From positions 1 through 41,049 of the forward strand of contig CANDMV010000021.1 of NCBI GenBank assembly GCA_947385875.1: a DNA stretch of 41,049 nt. Direction: 5' to 3'. This DNA comes from an uncultured Eubacterium sp. (GTDB lineage: Bacteria; Bacillota; Clostridia; Lachnospirales; Lachnospiraceae). Position numbers and translations under genes: made by a program. The number at the start of each line of letters is the position of its first letter. Positions within the stretch are counted from its first letter, which is position 1. Shown here in pieces: positions 1 through 8,126 of the stretch. A model generated the notes under the pieces. It did no database searches. It saw nothing but the letters and a program-made list of their open reading frames with translations, and was not told the DNA's origin.

Positions 1-140
1 CAGGGCATGATATGCTTCACACTTTGCGGAGAATTTATCCCAAATTTATGAGGCGCAGCGGGCTACGTTGATTAAATTGGGGATGAATTCTCCGCAAAGT
101 GGGGAGTGCAGATCGCGGGAATGATTTTTCAAACACGCTC
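1..140. repeat. Palindromic MITE-like repeat, copy 1 (left end outside window)
   Basis: The right part is nearly identical to the complete copy at 1361-1520. An internal dyad (cactttgcggagaat near 19-33 against attctccgcaaagtg near 87-102) flanks a short centre, and the right end reads tttcaaacacgctc, ending at 140. The left terminal inverted repeat is cut off by the window edge. The end lies 7 bp from the stop codon of the methyltransferase. No transposase is visible, so this is a non-autonomous element or an extragenic palindrome. Confidence 0.8.
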
Positions 141-147
141 GTGCACA

Positions 148-1212
148 TTAATCTGTATATACATTCGTAATTGCCTTATACAAAGATTCGCCCAGCGCCT
201 GACCTAGTAACGGAGGTACCGCATTGCCTACCTGCCGATTCTGCTGCGTCCTGGTGCCGGTAAAAATAAAATCATCTGGGAAAGACTGTAATCTTGCATT
301 CTCACGAATCGTCGGAACTCTGTTATATTGATAATGAAAATGATTTCTATGTCCTGTATCAATCGTTTTCGAAGGCTTATTTCCGTCGTATCTCGTCCAG
401 GCCTCATTGAACCGGCGGCTTTCACCCCATCCCGGCGGTAAATCCTTATAATTGCCTCCTTCTGGAACTAATGCAATCGTATCCTTTACCATCTGTGTAT
501 GATTTGTAGCCACATGATTGTACAGTACCTGCATATCTCCTCTCATAAGCTTTTGATAATCCGTCGCCGGCTCCGAGGTATATTCATCCTCTTCACGCCC
601 AAGCTCTTTTTCTCTGGACGGCAGGTCACTAATGGCATCTCTGCATGTCCGATAATGATCTGGTGTAAATCTCGGTTCAGGAAACGGAGGTTCCCCGTAC
701 TTTTGTTTTACTCCTATAAAAATAAGCCTTTTTCTCAGCTGCGGAACTCCATAGTCAGCCGCACACAAAATTCTGGCATCGATATTGTAGCCCATCTTTT
801 TAAATCTTTTTAATATTTCTTTCTTAATCTGTCCATGATACAGCGTCTCCATGCCTGGTACGTTTTCAATAATAAATCCTTCCGGCTTAATTCTTCTTAC
901 CATCTCGATCACTGCCAGGTACAGCTTATTTCTCTCATCATCAAAATTCCTCGGCCCAGTCAGCGAAAACCCCTGGCAAGGAGGCCCGGCAATAATTACA
1001 TCGATCTTTCTGTCTCCTGCAATTTTTAAGATCTCATCAAAAGTCTCCTGCTTAGACAAATCCGCATTTAAAGCAGCTGCTCCATTATGGTTTTTTTCAA
1101 AAGTATTTAACGCTGCCTCATCATTGTCTACTCCGACAATAATATCAAATCCCGCATCCATAAATCCCTTGGATAATCCGCCACAGCCGGCAAATAAATC
1201 GATCGCATTCAT
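148..1212 (-). CDS. C5-cytosine DNA methyltransferase (Dcm family)
   Basis: The product (354 aa) transfers a methyl group from S-adenosylmethionine to C5 of cytosine in a specific DNA site. Motif I is DLFAGCGGLS near residues 5-14. Motif IV is GPPCQGFS with the catalytic Cys79. Motif VI is ENV at 116-118. Motif VIII is the QLRKRLIFIG region, motif IX is RLQSFPDDF and motif X is QVGNAVPP near 329. The region between VIII and IX is the target-recognition domain, and its specificity cannot be read by eye. The start ATG at 1212 follows GGAGAATAGAAGG. No restriction endonuclease gene is visible next to it, so it is an orphan methyltransferase within this window. Two direct copies of a palindromic repeat bracket it (to 140 and from 1361), which suggests a mobile or recently acquired gene. 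Confidence 0.95.
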   Translation of the reverse strand: MNAIDLFAGCGGLSKGFMDAGFDIIVGVDNDEAALNTFEKNHNGAAALNADLSKQETFDEILKIAGDRKIDVIIAGPPCQGFSLTGPRNFDDERNKLYLAVIEMVRRIKPEGFIIENVPGMETLYHGQIKKEILKRFKKMGYNIDARILCAADYGVPQLRKRLIFIGVKQKYGEPPFPEPRFTPDHYRTCRDAISDLPSREKELGREEDEYTSEPATDYQKLMRGDMQVLYNHVATNHTQMVKDTIALVPEGGNYKDLPPGWGESRRFNEAWTRYDGNKPSKTIDTGHRNHFHYQYNRVPTIRENARLQSFPDDFIFTGTRTQQNRQVGNAVPPLLGQALGESLYKAITNVYTD

Positions 1213-1360
1213 CCTTCTATTCTCCGTAATCTATCTGTTCATTCAATAAAATCTATGGTATATTATACAAAAAAAGATTGATAGTGTAAAGCATGTTCAA
1301 CTGCCTCCAGCTCTGAAAGATTATTACTTGTTACTTTTCACGAGTCATGAACGTATACTA

Positions 1361-1520
1361 GAGCGTGTTTGAAAAATGCTTTCTGCGAGATGTGCTTCAC
1401 ACTTTGTGGAGAATTTATCCCAAATTTATGAGTCGTAGCGGGCTACGTTGATTAAATTTGGGATGAATTATCCGCAAAGTGGGGAGTGCAGATCGCAGGA
1501 ATGATTTTTCAAACACGCTC
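1361..1520. repeat. Palindromic MITE-like repeat, copy 2 (complete)
   Basis: This is a 160-bp element with imperfect terminal inverted repeats of about 46 bp. The left end is gagcgtgtttgaaaaatg and the right end is the complement, tttttcaaacacgctc. The palindrome extends outward to CTA/TAG (1358-1360 and 1521-1523), possibly a target duplication. An inner dyad (tttgtggagaatttatccc against gggatgaattatccgcaaa) means most of the element could fold into one long hairpin. It carries no ORF of note. Copies or ends recur at 1-140, 27042-27074 and 33225-33269. Confidence 0.85.
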
Positions 1521-1523
1521 TAG

Positions 1524-1812
1524 AGCGTTACAGAAATAACGGTGAATACAAGGCACGATATTTTCGTCATTGCAAGGCGGAGGAGGGAGGCGATGCCGAT
1601 TACGATCATTGATGATCTTGCAGAAAGTAAACCAATGGCTAAATCTATGTATGCGTGACTGCCGAGAAACTAACATAGGCAGAGAACATAGCTGGAATCA
1701 CATGTCTGACAAAGATACAAAATTTGAACCCATGTAATCAGCTCTCATTATCTACTATCATTAGTTATCATGTATTTTATACGGATAGCAATATAGATCA
1801 TTTACGTTAAGC
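1524..1812. other. Intergenic region without a recognised gene
   Basis: No convincing gene is seen between the repeat and the etfA terminator. The only coding hint is a 21-codon ORF at 1593-1658 (+) preceded by a strong GGAGGAGGGAGG Shine-Dalgarno-like sequence. It begins MPITIIDDL. It is too short to assign and may be the remnant of an inserted element. Confidence 0.4.
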
Positions 1813-1853
1813 CAAAAAAACAGGCACTCAATACAAGTAATGTATCGAGTGCC
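1813..1853 (-). terminator. Rho-independent terminator of the butyrate operon
   Basis: On the minus strand, GGCACTCGATACA pairs imperfectly with TGTATTGAGTGCC around a short loop (1823-1853). It is followed by TGTTTTTTT (1813-1821). It lies 20 bp beyond the etfA stop codon, so it ends the thl-hbd-bcd-etfB-etfA transcript. Confidence 0.85.
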
Positions 1854-1873
1854 GTATTTTATGTAACCAATTA

Positions 1874-2914
1874 TTATTTACCCAGTTCTTCCTTCAATGC
1901 CGCTGTTAATGCAGGAACGATCTTGTTCAAATCTCCCACGATACCATAATCTGCTACATCAAAGATTGGAGCGTCTTCATCCTTATTGATTGCGATGATA
2001 ATATCAGCTTCTTCCATACCTGCTACGTGCTGGATAGCTCCAGAAATACCGATTGCAAAATATACATTTGGACGCACTGTCTTACCTGTCTGTCCTACCT
2101 GACATTCAACCGGCTTCCATCCGTTTTCTACAACGGCACGAGAGCAGCTTACCATACCACCAATCACATCTGCCAGATCTTGTAAAATCTGGAAGTTCTC
2201 TGCAGAGCCGACACCACGTCCGCCGGATACGAGGATCTTAGCATCCATGATATTTGCTGCGCTCTTTGCCTGCTTTACGATGTTAATGATCTCTACATAC
2301 TTGTGATTCGGCTCAAATCCTGGATTGTATTCGATGATTTCTGCCTTAGCTCCAGCGATTGGATCAATCTTCTGCATAACACCCGGACGTACCGTTGCCA
2401 TCTGAGGACGGTTGTCAGGGCAGGCAATCGTAGCAATCGTGTTGCCGCCGAATGCAGGACGAGTCATTAACAGCTGGTTGTGCTTCTGCTCTTTTCCTTC
2501 GATTGGATTCAGAGGGAAATCACCGATTTCTAACTGTGTACAGTCAGCGGTAAGTCCTGTTGCAACTCTTGCAGATACAGTAGGGCCTAAATCCCTTCCG
2601 ATTGCAGTTGCACCGACTAACATAATCTCAGGCTTGTATTCATTAATGACGGAAGCTAACGCATGAGCATATGGCTCTGTCTTATATACTTCAAGTGCCG
2701 GATCATCTACAACGATGACTTTATCTGCACCATATTCAGCCAGCTTGTCAGCCAGGTCCTTTACATTCGATCCGAGAAGAACGGCTGTTACATCTGTATT
2801 TAAATCTTTTGCTAAATCTTTTGCTTTTCCGATTAATTCAAAGGCAATACTGCTTAACTCATGATCTACCTGCTGTGCGTAGATATATACGCCCTTATAT
2901 TCTTCTAAACCCAT
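1874..2914 (-). CDS. etfA: Electron transfer flavoprotein alpha subunit
   Basis: EtfA pairs with EtfB to carry electrons to or from butyryl-CoA dehydrogenase. In clostridia, Bcd-EtfAB bifurcates electrons between crotonyl-CoA and ferredoxin. The N-terminal alpha/beta domain is followed by the family FAD-binding half, with SGGRGVGSAENF, the QVGQTGKTVRP loop and the AIGISGAIQH segment, ending with the DxxDYGIVGDL region. The ATG at 2914 gives 346 aa beginning MGLEEYKG, which fits relatives. A GTG at 2926 in the same frame would add four residues (VKK linker). The Shine-Dalgarno sequence AAGGAAAGTGG is compatible with either. The gene starts 26 bp after the etfB stop and is last in the operon. 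Confidence 0.95.
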   Translation of the reverse strand: MGLEEYKGVYIYAQQVDHELSSIAFELIGKAKDLAKDLNTDVTAVLLGSNVKDLADKLAEYGADKVIVVDDPALEVYKTEPYAHALASVINEYKPEIMLVGATAIGRDLGPTVSARVATGLTADCTQLEIGDFPLNPIEGKEQKHNQLLMTRPAFGGNTIATIACPDNRPQMATVRPGVMQKIDPIAGAKAEIIEYNPGFEPNHKYVEIINIVKQAKSAANIMDAKILVSGGRGVGSAENFQILQDLADVIGGMVSCSRAVVENGWKPVECQVGQTGKTVRPNVYFAIGISGAIQHVAGMEEADIIIAINKDEDAPIFDVADYGIVGDLNKIVPALTAALKEELGK

Positions 2915-2940
2915 TTTTTTCACCACTTTCCTTCATCTTA

Positions 2941-3726
2941 TTAGATTACATGTTTCTCTTTTAATTTACCCATGATATAAGCCACGGATTCGCCTGCATC
3001 CAGATTAACCTTTTCTCCGGCACCTTTACGTACTTTATCAGATGCTTTTGCGATTTTTGTAGGAGAACCATTCAGACCTATGTTAGCGTCATCCAAATCC
3101 TTCAGGTCAGCTCTGCCCCATACGGTCACTTCTTTTTCATCATATGCATCGAAGATTCCGCCTGGTGTCATATAACGAGGAACATTTAATTCAGAAAGCG
3201 CTGTTACAAGACAAGGCATCTTTACTTTCAGTTCATGATATCTGTCTTCATACTGTCTCTTAACGATCACAGAATCTCCTTCTACCTTCAGCTCTTCTGC
3301 ATAAGAGATTACCGGCAGGTTCAGATGTTCTGCAATCTGCGGGCCTACCTGAGCGGTATCGCCATCGATCGCCTGACGTCCGGTAATGATTAAATCATAA
3401 TCAATATTTCTAAGTGCTCCAGCTATTGTAGAAGAGGTTGCCCATGTATCTGCGCCGCCTAATACTCTGTCTGTTACAAGGATTGCTTTATCTGCGCCCA
3501 TTGCCATTGCTTCACGAAGTACATCGTCTGCTTTTGGAAGACCCATTGTAAGCACGGTAACTTCTGCGCCGATTTCATCTTTTATTCTAAGTGCTGCTTC
3601 CAGTCCTGCCTTATCATCCGGGTTCATGATCGCAAGCATGGCTGCTCTGTCAAGCGTACCGTCCGGGTTAAATTTTACGCCGCCTTTGGTATCTGGTACC
3701 TGTTTAATACATACAACGATTTTCAC
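2941..3726 (-). CDS. etfB: Electron transfer flavoprotein beta subunit
   Basis: The product is 261 aa, the usual length. It opens with MKIVVCIKQVPDT and contains the NPDDKAGLEAALRIKD segment and the AMGADKAILVTD motif. The ITGRQAIDGDTAQVGPQIAE region is the nucleotide-binding signature of EtfB. The start is GTG at 3726, preceded by AAGGAGTG. It is cotranscribed between bcd and etfA. Together with EtfA and Bcd it forms the flavoprotein complex that couples crotonyl-CoA reduction to ferredoxin reduction in butyrate-forming clostridia. The bifurcating role is inferred from context. Confidence 0.95.
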   Translation of the reverse strand: MKIVVCIKQVPDTKGGVKFNPDGTLDRAAMLAIMNPDDKAGLEAALRIKDEIGAEVTVLTMGLPKADDVLREAMAMGADKAILVTDRVLGGADTWATSSTIAGALRNIDYDLIITGRQAIDGDTAQVGPQIAEHLNLPVISYAEELKVEGDSVIVKRQYEDRYHELKVKMPCLVTALSELNVPRYMTPGGIFDAYDEKEVTVWGRADLKDLDDANIGLNGSPTKIAKASDKVRKGAGEKVNLDAGESVAYIMGKLKEKHVI

Positions 3727-3772
3727 GGTAGTTTCACTCCTTATATTCTATGTTTTTTCAGTGATCTGATAA

Positions 3773-4927
3773 TTATTTCAATAATGCGCCTGAGATTACC
3801 ATACGCTGAACTTCTGAGGTTCCTTCGTAAATCTCTGTGATCTTAGCATCACGCATCATACGCTCTACATCGTATTCTCTGATGTATCCGTATCCGCCAA
3901 ACAGCTGAACTACTTCAGTGGTAACTGCCATAGCTGTCTCTGCCGCAAATAATTTTGCCTTTGCAGCCTCTACAGAATAAACTTTCTGATTTGCCTTTGC
4001 CATAGCTGCGCGGTATACTAAGAATTTTGCCGCTTCAATACGTGTTGCCATGTCAGCAAGCTTGAACTGTGTATTCTGCTGCTGAGCAATCGAACGTCCG
4101 AACTGCTTTCTTTCCTTTGTATATTCGATGGCACGGTCTAATGCACCTTCTGCGATACCCAGTGCCTGAGCAGCGATACCGATTCGTCCGCCGTCCAAAG
4201 TATGCATTGCGATTGGGAATCCTCTTCCTTCTTTGCCAAGAAGCGCATCCTTTGGAATTCTGCAGTCTTCAAAAATCAATTCATAAGTAGAAGATCCGCG
4301 GATACCCATTTTCTTTTCCTTTGTACCAAATGAAAATCCCGGAGCGCCTTTTTCTACGATAAATGCAGAGAAGTTTTTCTTCTTTCTGCCTCTCTTATCT
4401 TCTGTAACACTTGTGATTGCAATAACTATGTATACATCTGCTACCTTACCATTCGTGATAAAGCACTTAGATCCATTTAAAATCCACTCGTCGCCGTCTA
4501 ATACAGCCTTTGTCTGGCAGCCCTGTGCGTCTGTACCTGCACCCGGCTCTGTCAGTGCAAATGCACCAAGTTTTTCACCCTTTGCAAGCGGTGCGACATA
4601 TTTCTGCTTCTGTTCTTCAGAACCATAAGTCATAATCGGGTCGATACACAGAGATGTATGCGCAGATACGATAACACCTGTCGTACCGCATACTTTTGAC
4701 AGCTCTTCTACACACATTACGTATGTAAGAGGATCACAGCCCTGTCCGCCATACTCCTTCGGTACCGGAATGCCCATAAAGCCTGCTTTTGCCATTTTTT
4801 CTACTGTTCCTGCCGGAAATACCTCTGTCTCATCTACTTCCTGAGCAAGAGGCTTTACTTCTGTCTCAGCGAATTCTTTAAATAAAGTTCTCGCCATTTC
4901 ATGTTTTTTATCTAAAGAAAAATCCAT
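3773..4927 (-). CDS. bcd: Butyryl-CoA dehydrogenase (acyl-CoA dehydrogenase family)
   Basis: The enzyme reduces crotonyl-CoA to butyryl-CoA using FAD and the EtfAB partner. It has 384 aa, typical for short-chain acyl-CoA dehydrogenases. Family marks include GAFALTEPGAGTDAQG (FAD/substrate loop), the FITNG segment, GRIGIAAQALGIAEGA, the QLFGGYGY motif and IYEGTSEVQRM, where E368 is the expected catalytic base. The ATG at 4927 follows GGAGGAG. The 97-bp gap to hbd contains a 10-bp-stem hairpin at 4956-4981. A diverged copy of the first about 108 codons lies inside the Hsp70 locus at 10941-11265. Confidence 0.96.
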   Translation of the reverse strand: MDFSLDKKHEMARTLFKEFAETEVKPLAQEVDETEVFPAGTVEKMAKAGFMGIPVPKEYGGQGCDPLTYVMCVEELSKVCGTTGVIVSAHTSLCIDPIMTYGSEEQKQKYVAPLAKGEKLGAFALTEPGAGTDAQGCQTKAVLDGDEWILNGSKCFITNGKVADVYIVIAITSVTEDKRGRKKKNFSAFIVEKGAPGFSFGTKEKKMGIRGSSTYELIFEDCRIPKDALLGKEGRGFPIAMHTLDGGRIGIAAQALGIAEGALDRAIEYTKERKQFGRSIAQQQNTQFKLADMATRIEAAKFLVYRAAMAKANQKVYSVEAAKAKLFAAETAMAVTTEVVQLFGGYGYIREYDVERMMRDAKITEIYEGTSEVQRMVISGALLK

Positions 4928-4955
4928 GATTTTTACTCCTCCATTTACTTATTGC

Positions 4956-4981
4956 ACATGCCGCATTTTTGTGCGGCATGT
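4956..4981 (-). other. Intergenic hairpin between hbd and bcd
   Basis: The perfect 10-bp stem acatgccgca/tgcggcatgt encloses a 6-nt loop. No T-run follows it on the transcribed (minus) strand, so it is unlikely to be a full terminator. It may mark an mRNA processing or stability site that adjusts bcd-etf relative to hbd. The same stem survives at 11294-11320 in the displaced copy although the surrounding spacer has diverged, which argues that the stem matters. Confidence 0.6.
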
Positions 4982-5024
4982 CATTTATTTTATTCAAATT
5001 CACGATTATTTGTTATCCGAAGTA

Positions 5025-5864
5025 TTATTTGCTATAGTCATAGAAGCCTTTGCCGGTCTTCATTCCCAACTTGCCTGCACGTACCATTTTCTTTAATAAT
5101 GGATGCGGACGATATTTTGGATCGCCTGTCTCATCGTATAATACGTTCATGATTGCAAGGCAGATGTCCAGTCCTACCAGGTCGCCTAATGCAAGAGGTC
5201 CCATTGGATGATTTGCACCCAGCTTCATAGCTGTATCAATGCCTTCTACTGACGCAACGCCGTCTGCATAAATACCGATTGCTTCATTAATCATCGGGAT
5301 CAGGATTCTGTTTACAACAAATCCAGGAGCTTCTTTTACTTCTACCGGTGTCTTACCGATTGCTTTGGAAATTTCTACGATTTTGTCTCTCATTTCATCC
5401 GGTGTATTTTCACCCTGAATAACCTCGATCAATTTCATAACAGGAGCCGGATTGAAGAAATGCATGCCGATGACCGGACGGTCAAGACCTGCTGCAATTT
5501 CTGTAACAGATAAAGAAGATGTATTGGTAGCAAACATGCAGTCTGCTTTTACGATATCCTGTAATTCTTTGAATGTCTGTTTCTTTACATCCATAACCTC
5601 AAGTGCTGCTTCTACGATCAGATCGCAGTCTGTACAAATGTCTTTTACACCTGTTACGATCTTTGCCAAGATCTTATCTGCATCTTCCTGATTCATTTTG
5701 CCCTTTGCAACTCTCTTCTCAAAACCTTTTGCGATTTTGTTCTTGCCGTTTGCCGCAAATTCTTCGTTGATGTCGCATAAGCACACTTCATAACCTTCTG
5801 TCTGTGCAAATGCCTGTGCGATTCCAGAACCCATTGTTCCTGCGCCGATAACTCCTACTTTCAT
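5025..5864 (-). CDS. hbd: 3-hydroxybutyryl-CoA dehydrogenase
   Basis: The enzyme reduces acetoacetyl-CoA to 3-hydroxybutyryl-CoA with NAD(P)H. It has 279 aa, close to the family norm of about 280. The N-terminal Rossmann motif is [17 protein letters not shown]. The catalytic region [17 protein letters not shown] contains H135 and E147. The [16 protein letters not shown] and [17 protein letters not shown] C-terminal signatures are present. The ATG at 5864 follows a strong TAAGGAGGAAC. It is second in the operon after thl, with a 377-bp gap where crt often sits in other clostridia. Codons from about 143 to the end are duplicated, diverged, at 11373-11782. Confidence 0.96.
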   Translation of the reverse strand: MKVGVIGAGTMGSGIAQAFAQTEGYEVCLCDINEEFAANGKNKIAKGFEKRVAKGKMNQEDADKILAKIVTGVKDICTDCDLIVEAALEVMDVKKQTFKELQDIVKADCMFATNTSSLSVTEIAAGLDRPVIGMHFFNPAPVMKLIEVIQGENTPDEMRDKIVEISKAIGKTPVEVKEAPGFVVNRILIPMINEAIGIYADGVASVEGIDTAMKLGANHPMGPLALGDLVGLDICLAIMNVLYDETGDPKYRPHPLLKKMVRAGKLGMKTGKGFYDYSK

Positions 5865-6241
5865 TGTAGTTCCTCCTTAAATATTTATACTGACATTCGT
5901 TAAAAACTGCCTAATAACACCGTCTCACGAGCGCCGTGATCTTGAAGCATTTGGTAAAGCTTATCGCTCATGAGCATAGCCTATATTGAATGGCGTTTAC
6001 CCGAGAGCCAGAGGGGTTCTCGGGTAAATTATTTTTTATACTCGCAGACGATATGATCTGTAATCTATTGCCCGCTAACGCTAATTACTCAAAAAACCTT
6101 TTCGTTCGCGGTTATAGTATATATCGTCTCCTGACTAATTCGCTGCTGTCCACATCCTGCCGATCGCAGCTTAGTTCTTAAAAGCTTCTTTAACTATTAT
6201 AATAAAACCTTTGATATGTTTTGTCTTTATTTCTGCTATGA
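5865..6241. other. Long thl-hbd intergenic region with an 11-bp inverted repeat
   Basis: This 377-bp gap inside an otherwise tight operon has no recognisable gene and no remnant of crt. A perfect 11-bp inverted repeat (tttacccgaga at 5996-6006, tctcgggtaaa at 6018-6028) is followed by a T-rich stretch only on the plus strand, so it would terminate plus-strand transcripts rather than the operon. The region near 5930-5980 has degenerate CTCATGAGC-type repeats also seen near 10550-10600, 23370, 23600 and 31547. An internal hbd promoter is possible but not clear. Confidence 0.5.
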
Positions 6242-7426
6242 TTAATCTCTCTCAACAATCGTAGAGCAGCCCATGCCTCCGCCGATACACAGCGTAGCAA
6301 GTCCTCTCTTCACATTTCTCTTCTGCATTTCATATAATAATGTAACAAGAATACGGCAGCCGGATGCTCCTACCGGATGACCAAGTGCGATTGCACCGCC
6401 GTTTACATTTACCTTATCCATGTTAAATCCTAAGTCTCTTGCAACAGCTAATGACTGTGCCGCAAATGCTTCGTTAGCTTCGATTAAGTCCATATCATCA
6501 ATCGTAAGTCCTGTCTTAGCCAATACCTTCTTTGTAGAAGCAACTGGTCCGACACCCATGATTTCCGGCTCTACACCGCCGAGTGCGCCTGCTACCCATG
6601 TAGCCATTGGTGTTACGCCGAGTTCTTTTGCCTTTTCCTCACTCATAACTACGATTGCTGCAGCGCCGTCGTTAATTCCTGACGCATTTCCTGCCGTAAC
6701 AAGTCCGCCCTGTTTGCCTGAGCAGCACTTCAAGTTTGCAAGGCCCTCTGCCGTTGTTCCTGGACGAGGTCCCTCATCCTTCTTGAATTCTACGATTTCT
6801 TTTTTAACCTTAACCGGAACTGGTACGATTTCATCATCAAATCTGCCTTCTGCAATCGCCTTCTCACATTTCTGCTGGCTGTTTGCTGAGAATGCATCTA
6901 ACTCTTCTCTTGTAAGGCCGTATTTATCGCATACATTTTCTGCTGTAATCATCATATGGTAGCTGTTGAACGCATCTGTCAACGCATCATTTACCATAGT
7001 ATCTATGATCGTCGCATTGTTCATGCGGTAACCAAAACGAGCTTTCGTCATAGCATATGGAGCCATAGACATATTCTCCATGCCGCCTGCAACAACGATG
7101 TCTGCCTGTCCAGCTAAAATCTGTGCGGCTGCTTCATTCACACACTTTAATCCAGAACCACATACTACATTTAATGTAACTGCTGGAACTTCGATTGGCA
7201 AGCCTGCCTTAATGGAAGACTGACGGGCTACGTTCTGCCCCTGAGCCGCCTGAATTACACAGCCCATTAACACTTCATCTACCTGCTCCGGCTTTACGCC
7301 TGCTCTGTTTAATGCTTCCTTGATTACGATTGCTCCTAAATCTGCTACTGGAGTGTTGCTTAATCCTCCGCCCATCTTACCAATCGCGGTACGACATGCT
7401 CCTGCTAAAACTACTTTGTTTGCCAT
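6242..7426 (-). CDS. thl: Acetyl-CoA acetyltransferase (thiolase)
   Basis: The enzyme condenses two acetyl-CoA to acetoacetyl-CoA, the entry step of the butyrate pathway. It has 394 aa, typical of biosynthetic thiolases. The nucleophile C89 lies in [11 protein letters not shown]. The [14 protein letters not shown] motif carries the catalytic His. The CIGGGMG motif near the C-terminus holds the second catalytic Cys. The ATG at 7426 follows AAGGAGACGAG. It is the first gene of the operon, and a promoter at 7530-7558 and a Rex-type operator at 7460-7477 lie upstream. Confidence 0.96.
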   Translation of the reverse strand: MANKVVLAGACRTAIGKMGGGLSNTPVADLGAIVIKEALNRAGVKPEQVDEVLMGCVIQAAQGQNVARQSSIKAGLPIEVPAVTLNVVCGSGLKCVNEAAAQILAGQADIVVAGGMENMSMAPYAMTKARFGYRMNNATIIDTMVNDALTDAFNSYHMMITAENVCDKYGLTREELDAFSANSQQKCEKAIAEGRFDDEIVPVPVKVKKEIVEFKKDEGPRPGTTAEGLANLKCCSGKQGGLVTAGNASGINDGAAAIVVMSEEKAKELGVTPMATWVAGALGGVEPEIMGVGPVASTKKVLAKTGLTIDDMDLIEANEAFAAQSLAVARDLGFNMDKVNVNGGAIALGHPVGASGCRILVTLLYEMQKRNVKRGLATLCIGGGMGCSTIVERD

Positions 7427-7459
7427 TTTCTCGTCTCCTTTACAAACTTGTAATGAAAG

Positions 7460-7477
7460 ATGTTAAAACTTTAACAA
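7460..7477 (-). promoter_or_regulatory. Rex-type operator upstream of thl
   Basis: ATGTTAAAACTTTAACAA matches the clostridial Rex consensus TTGTTAANNNNTTAACAA at every defined position except the first. Rex is a repressor that senses the NADH/NAD+ ratio and is known to control butyrate operons in clostridia. The site lies between the predicted transcription start and the thl ribosome binding site, where binding would block elongation or initiation. The binding itself is inferred. Confidence 0.75.
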
Positions 7478-7529
7478 TCTTTCAAAAAAATAAAATGTCC
7501 TAAATACATAAGACTCAACTGTTAGTTCC

Positions 7530-7558
7530 AGAATATCACAAATAAGGCGGTTTGGCAA
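7530..7558 (-). promoter_or_regulatory. Sigma-A promoter of the butyrate operon
   Basis: On the minus strand TTGCCA (7553-7558) and TATTCT (7530-7535) are separated by 17 bp. Transcription would start near 7523, leaving a leader of about 95 nt that contains the Rex-type operator. The promoter lies just past the stop of the upstream gene (7590), so the operon can be expressed independently of the chaperone/GTPase cluster. Confidence 0.65.
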
Positions 7559-7589
7559 GTAAAAAGTCGTTTGTTCGCATAACTTTTTG

Positions 7590-8093
7590 TTACCGGATAT
7601 GCTCAAACGGCTGGACAAAATCTCCATTCTTGTCCAAATAAGAGCAGAGCCATATCTCCACATCATCCTCCGCCCCAAATCCGGAGTCATCACAAAAATA
7701 AAATCCATCCGGCTGATACATCCACTTAAACTTTGCCCGTCCATTTTCAAATGGATATACATCGGCGACAAATCTGACACACTGGGAAAACTCACCCTCC
7801 ACGTCCCTCTCCCACTCCCCATGCACGATTCCCGGAAAGTCCAAAAAATTGCCGTCCGCATCCGTTATTTGCTTCACAACAGTCCCATTGTCTTTGCAAA
7901 GCATATAATTTACCGGATGCATCCCTCCCAATCCATTTCTTACCTCATAATAAAGAAGGCAGTATCCCTCCCCTAAGTCGCAGATTTTCAGCTCATGCTC
8001 TAATTGATACCAATATGCTTCCCCTGCATCCTGATGCACGGACGTTTCCACCTGTGCATCAAAGCCTATATTTTGTAATTCCTGTCGATTCAT
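7590..8093 (-). CDS. Uncharacterised protein, last gene of the Hsp70/dynamin cluster
   Basis: This is a 167-aa acidic protein with many aromatic residues (for example AYWYQLEHEL, KWMYQPDGFYFCDD). It has no signal peptide, no membrane segment and no motif that I recognise. The ATG at 8093 follows GAGAGGAAAAA. It starts 33 bp after the stop of the dynamin-like GTPase gene, so it is probably cotranscribed with it. No clear terminator separates it from the butyrate promoter. Its function is unknown. The composition suggests a compact beta-rich cytosolic domain, possibly an accessory or immunity-like partner, but nothing specific supports that. Confidence 0.75.
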   Translation of the reverse strand: MNRQELQNIGFDAQVETSVHQDAGEAYWYQLEHELKICDLGEGYCLLYYEVRNGLGGMHPVNYMLCKDNGTVVKQITDADGNFLDFPGIVHGEWERDVEGEFSQCVRFVADVYPFENGRAKFKWMYQPDGFYFCDDSGFGAEDDVEIWLCSYLDKNGDFVQPFEHIR

Positions 8094-8126
8094 TTTTTCC
8101 TCTCTTTCATGTGGAAAACATGCCGC

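Noticed and set aside
5996..6028. Terminator ending thl transcription
   Set aside because: The T-rich stretch follows the stem only on the plus strand. On the transcribed minus strand no T-run follows.
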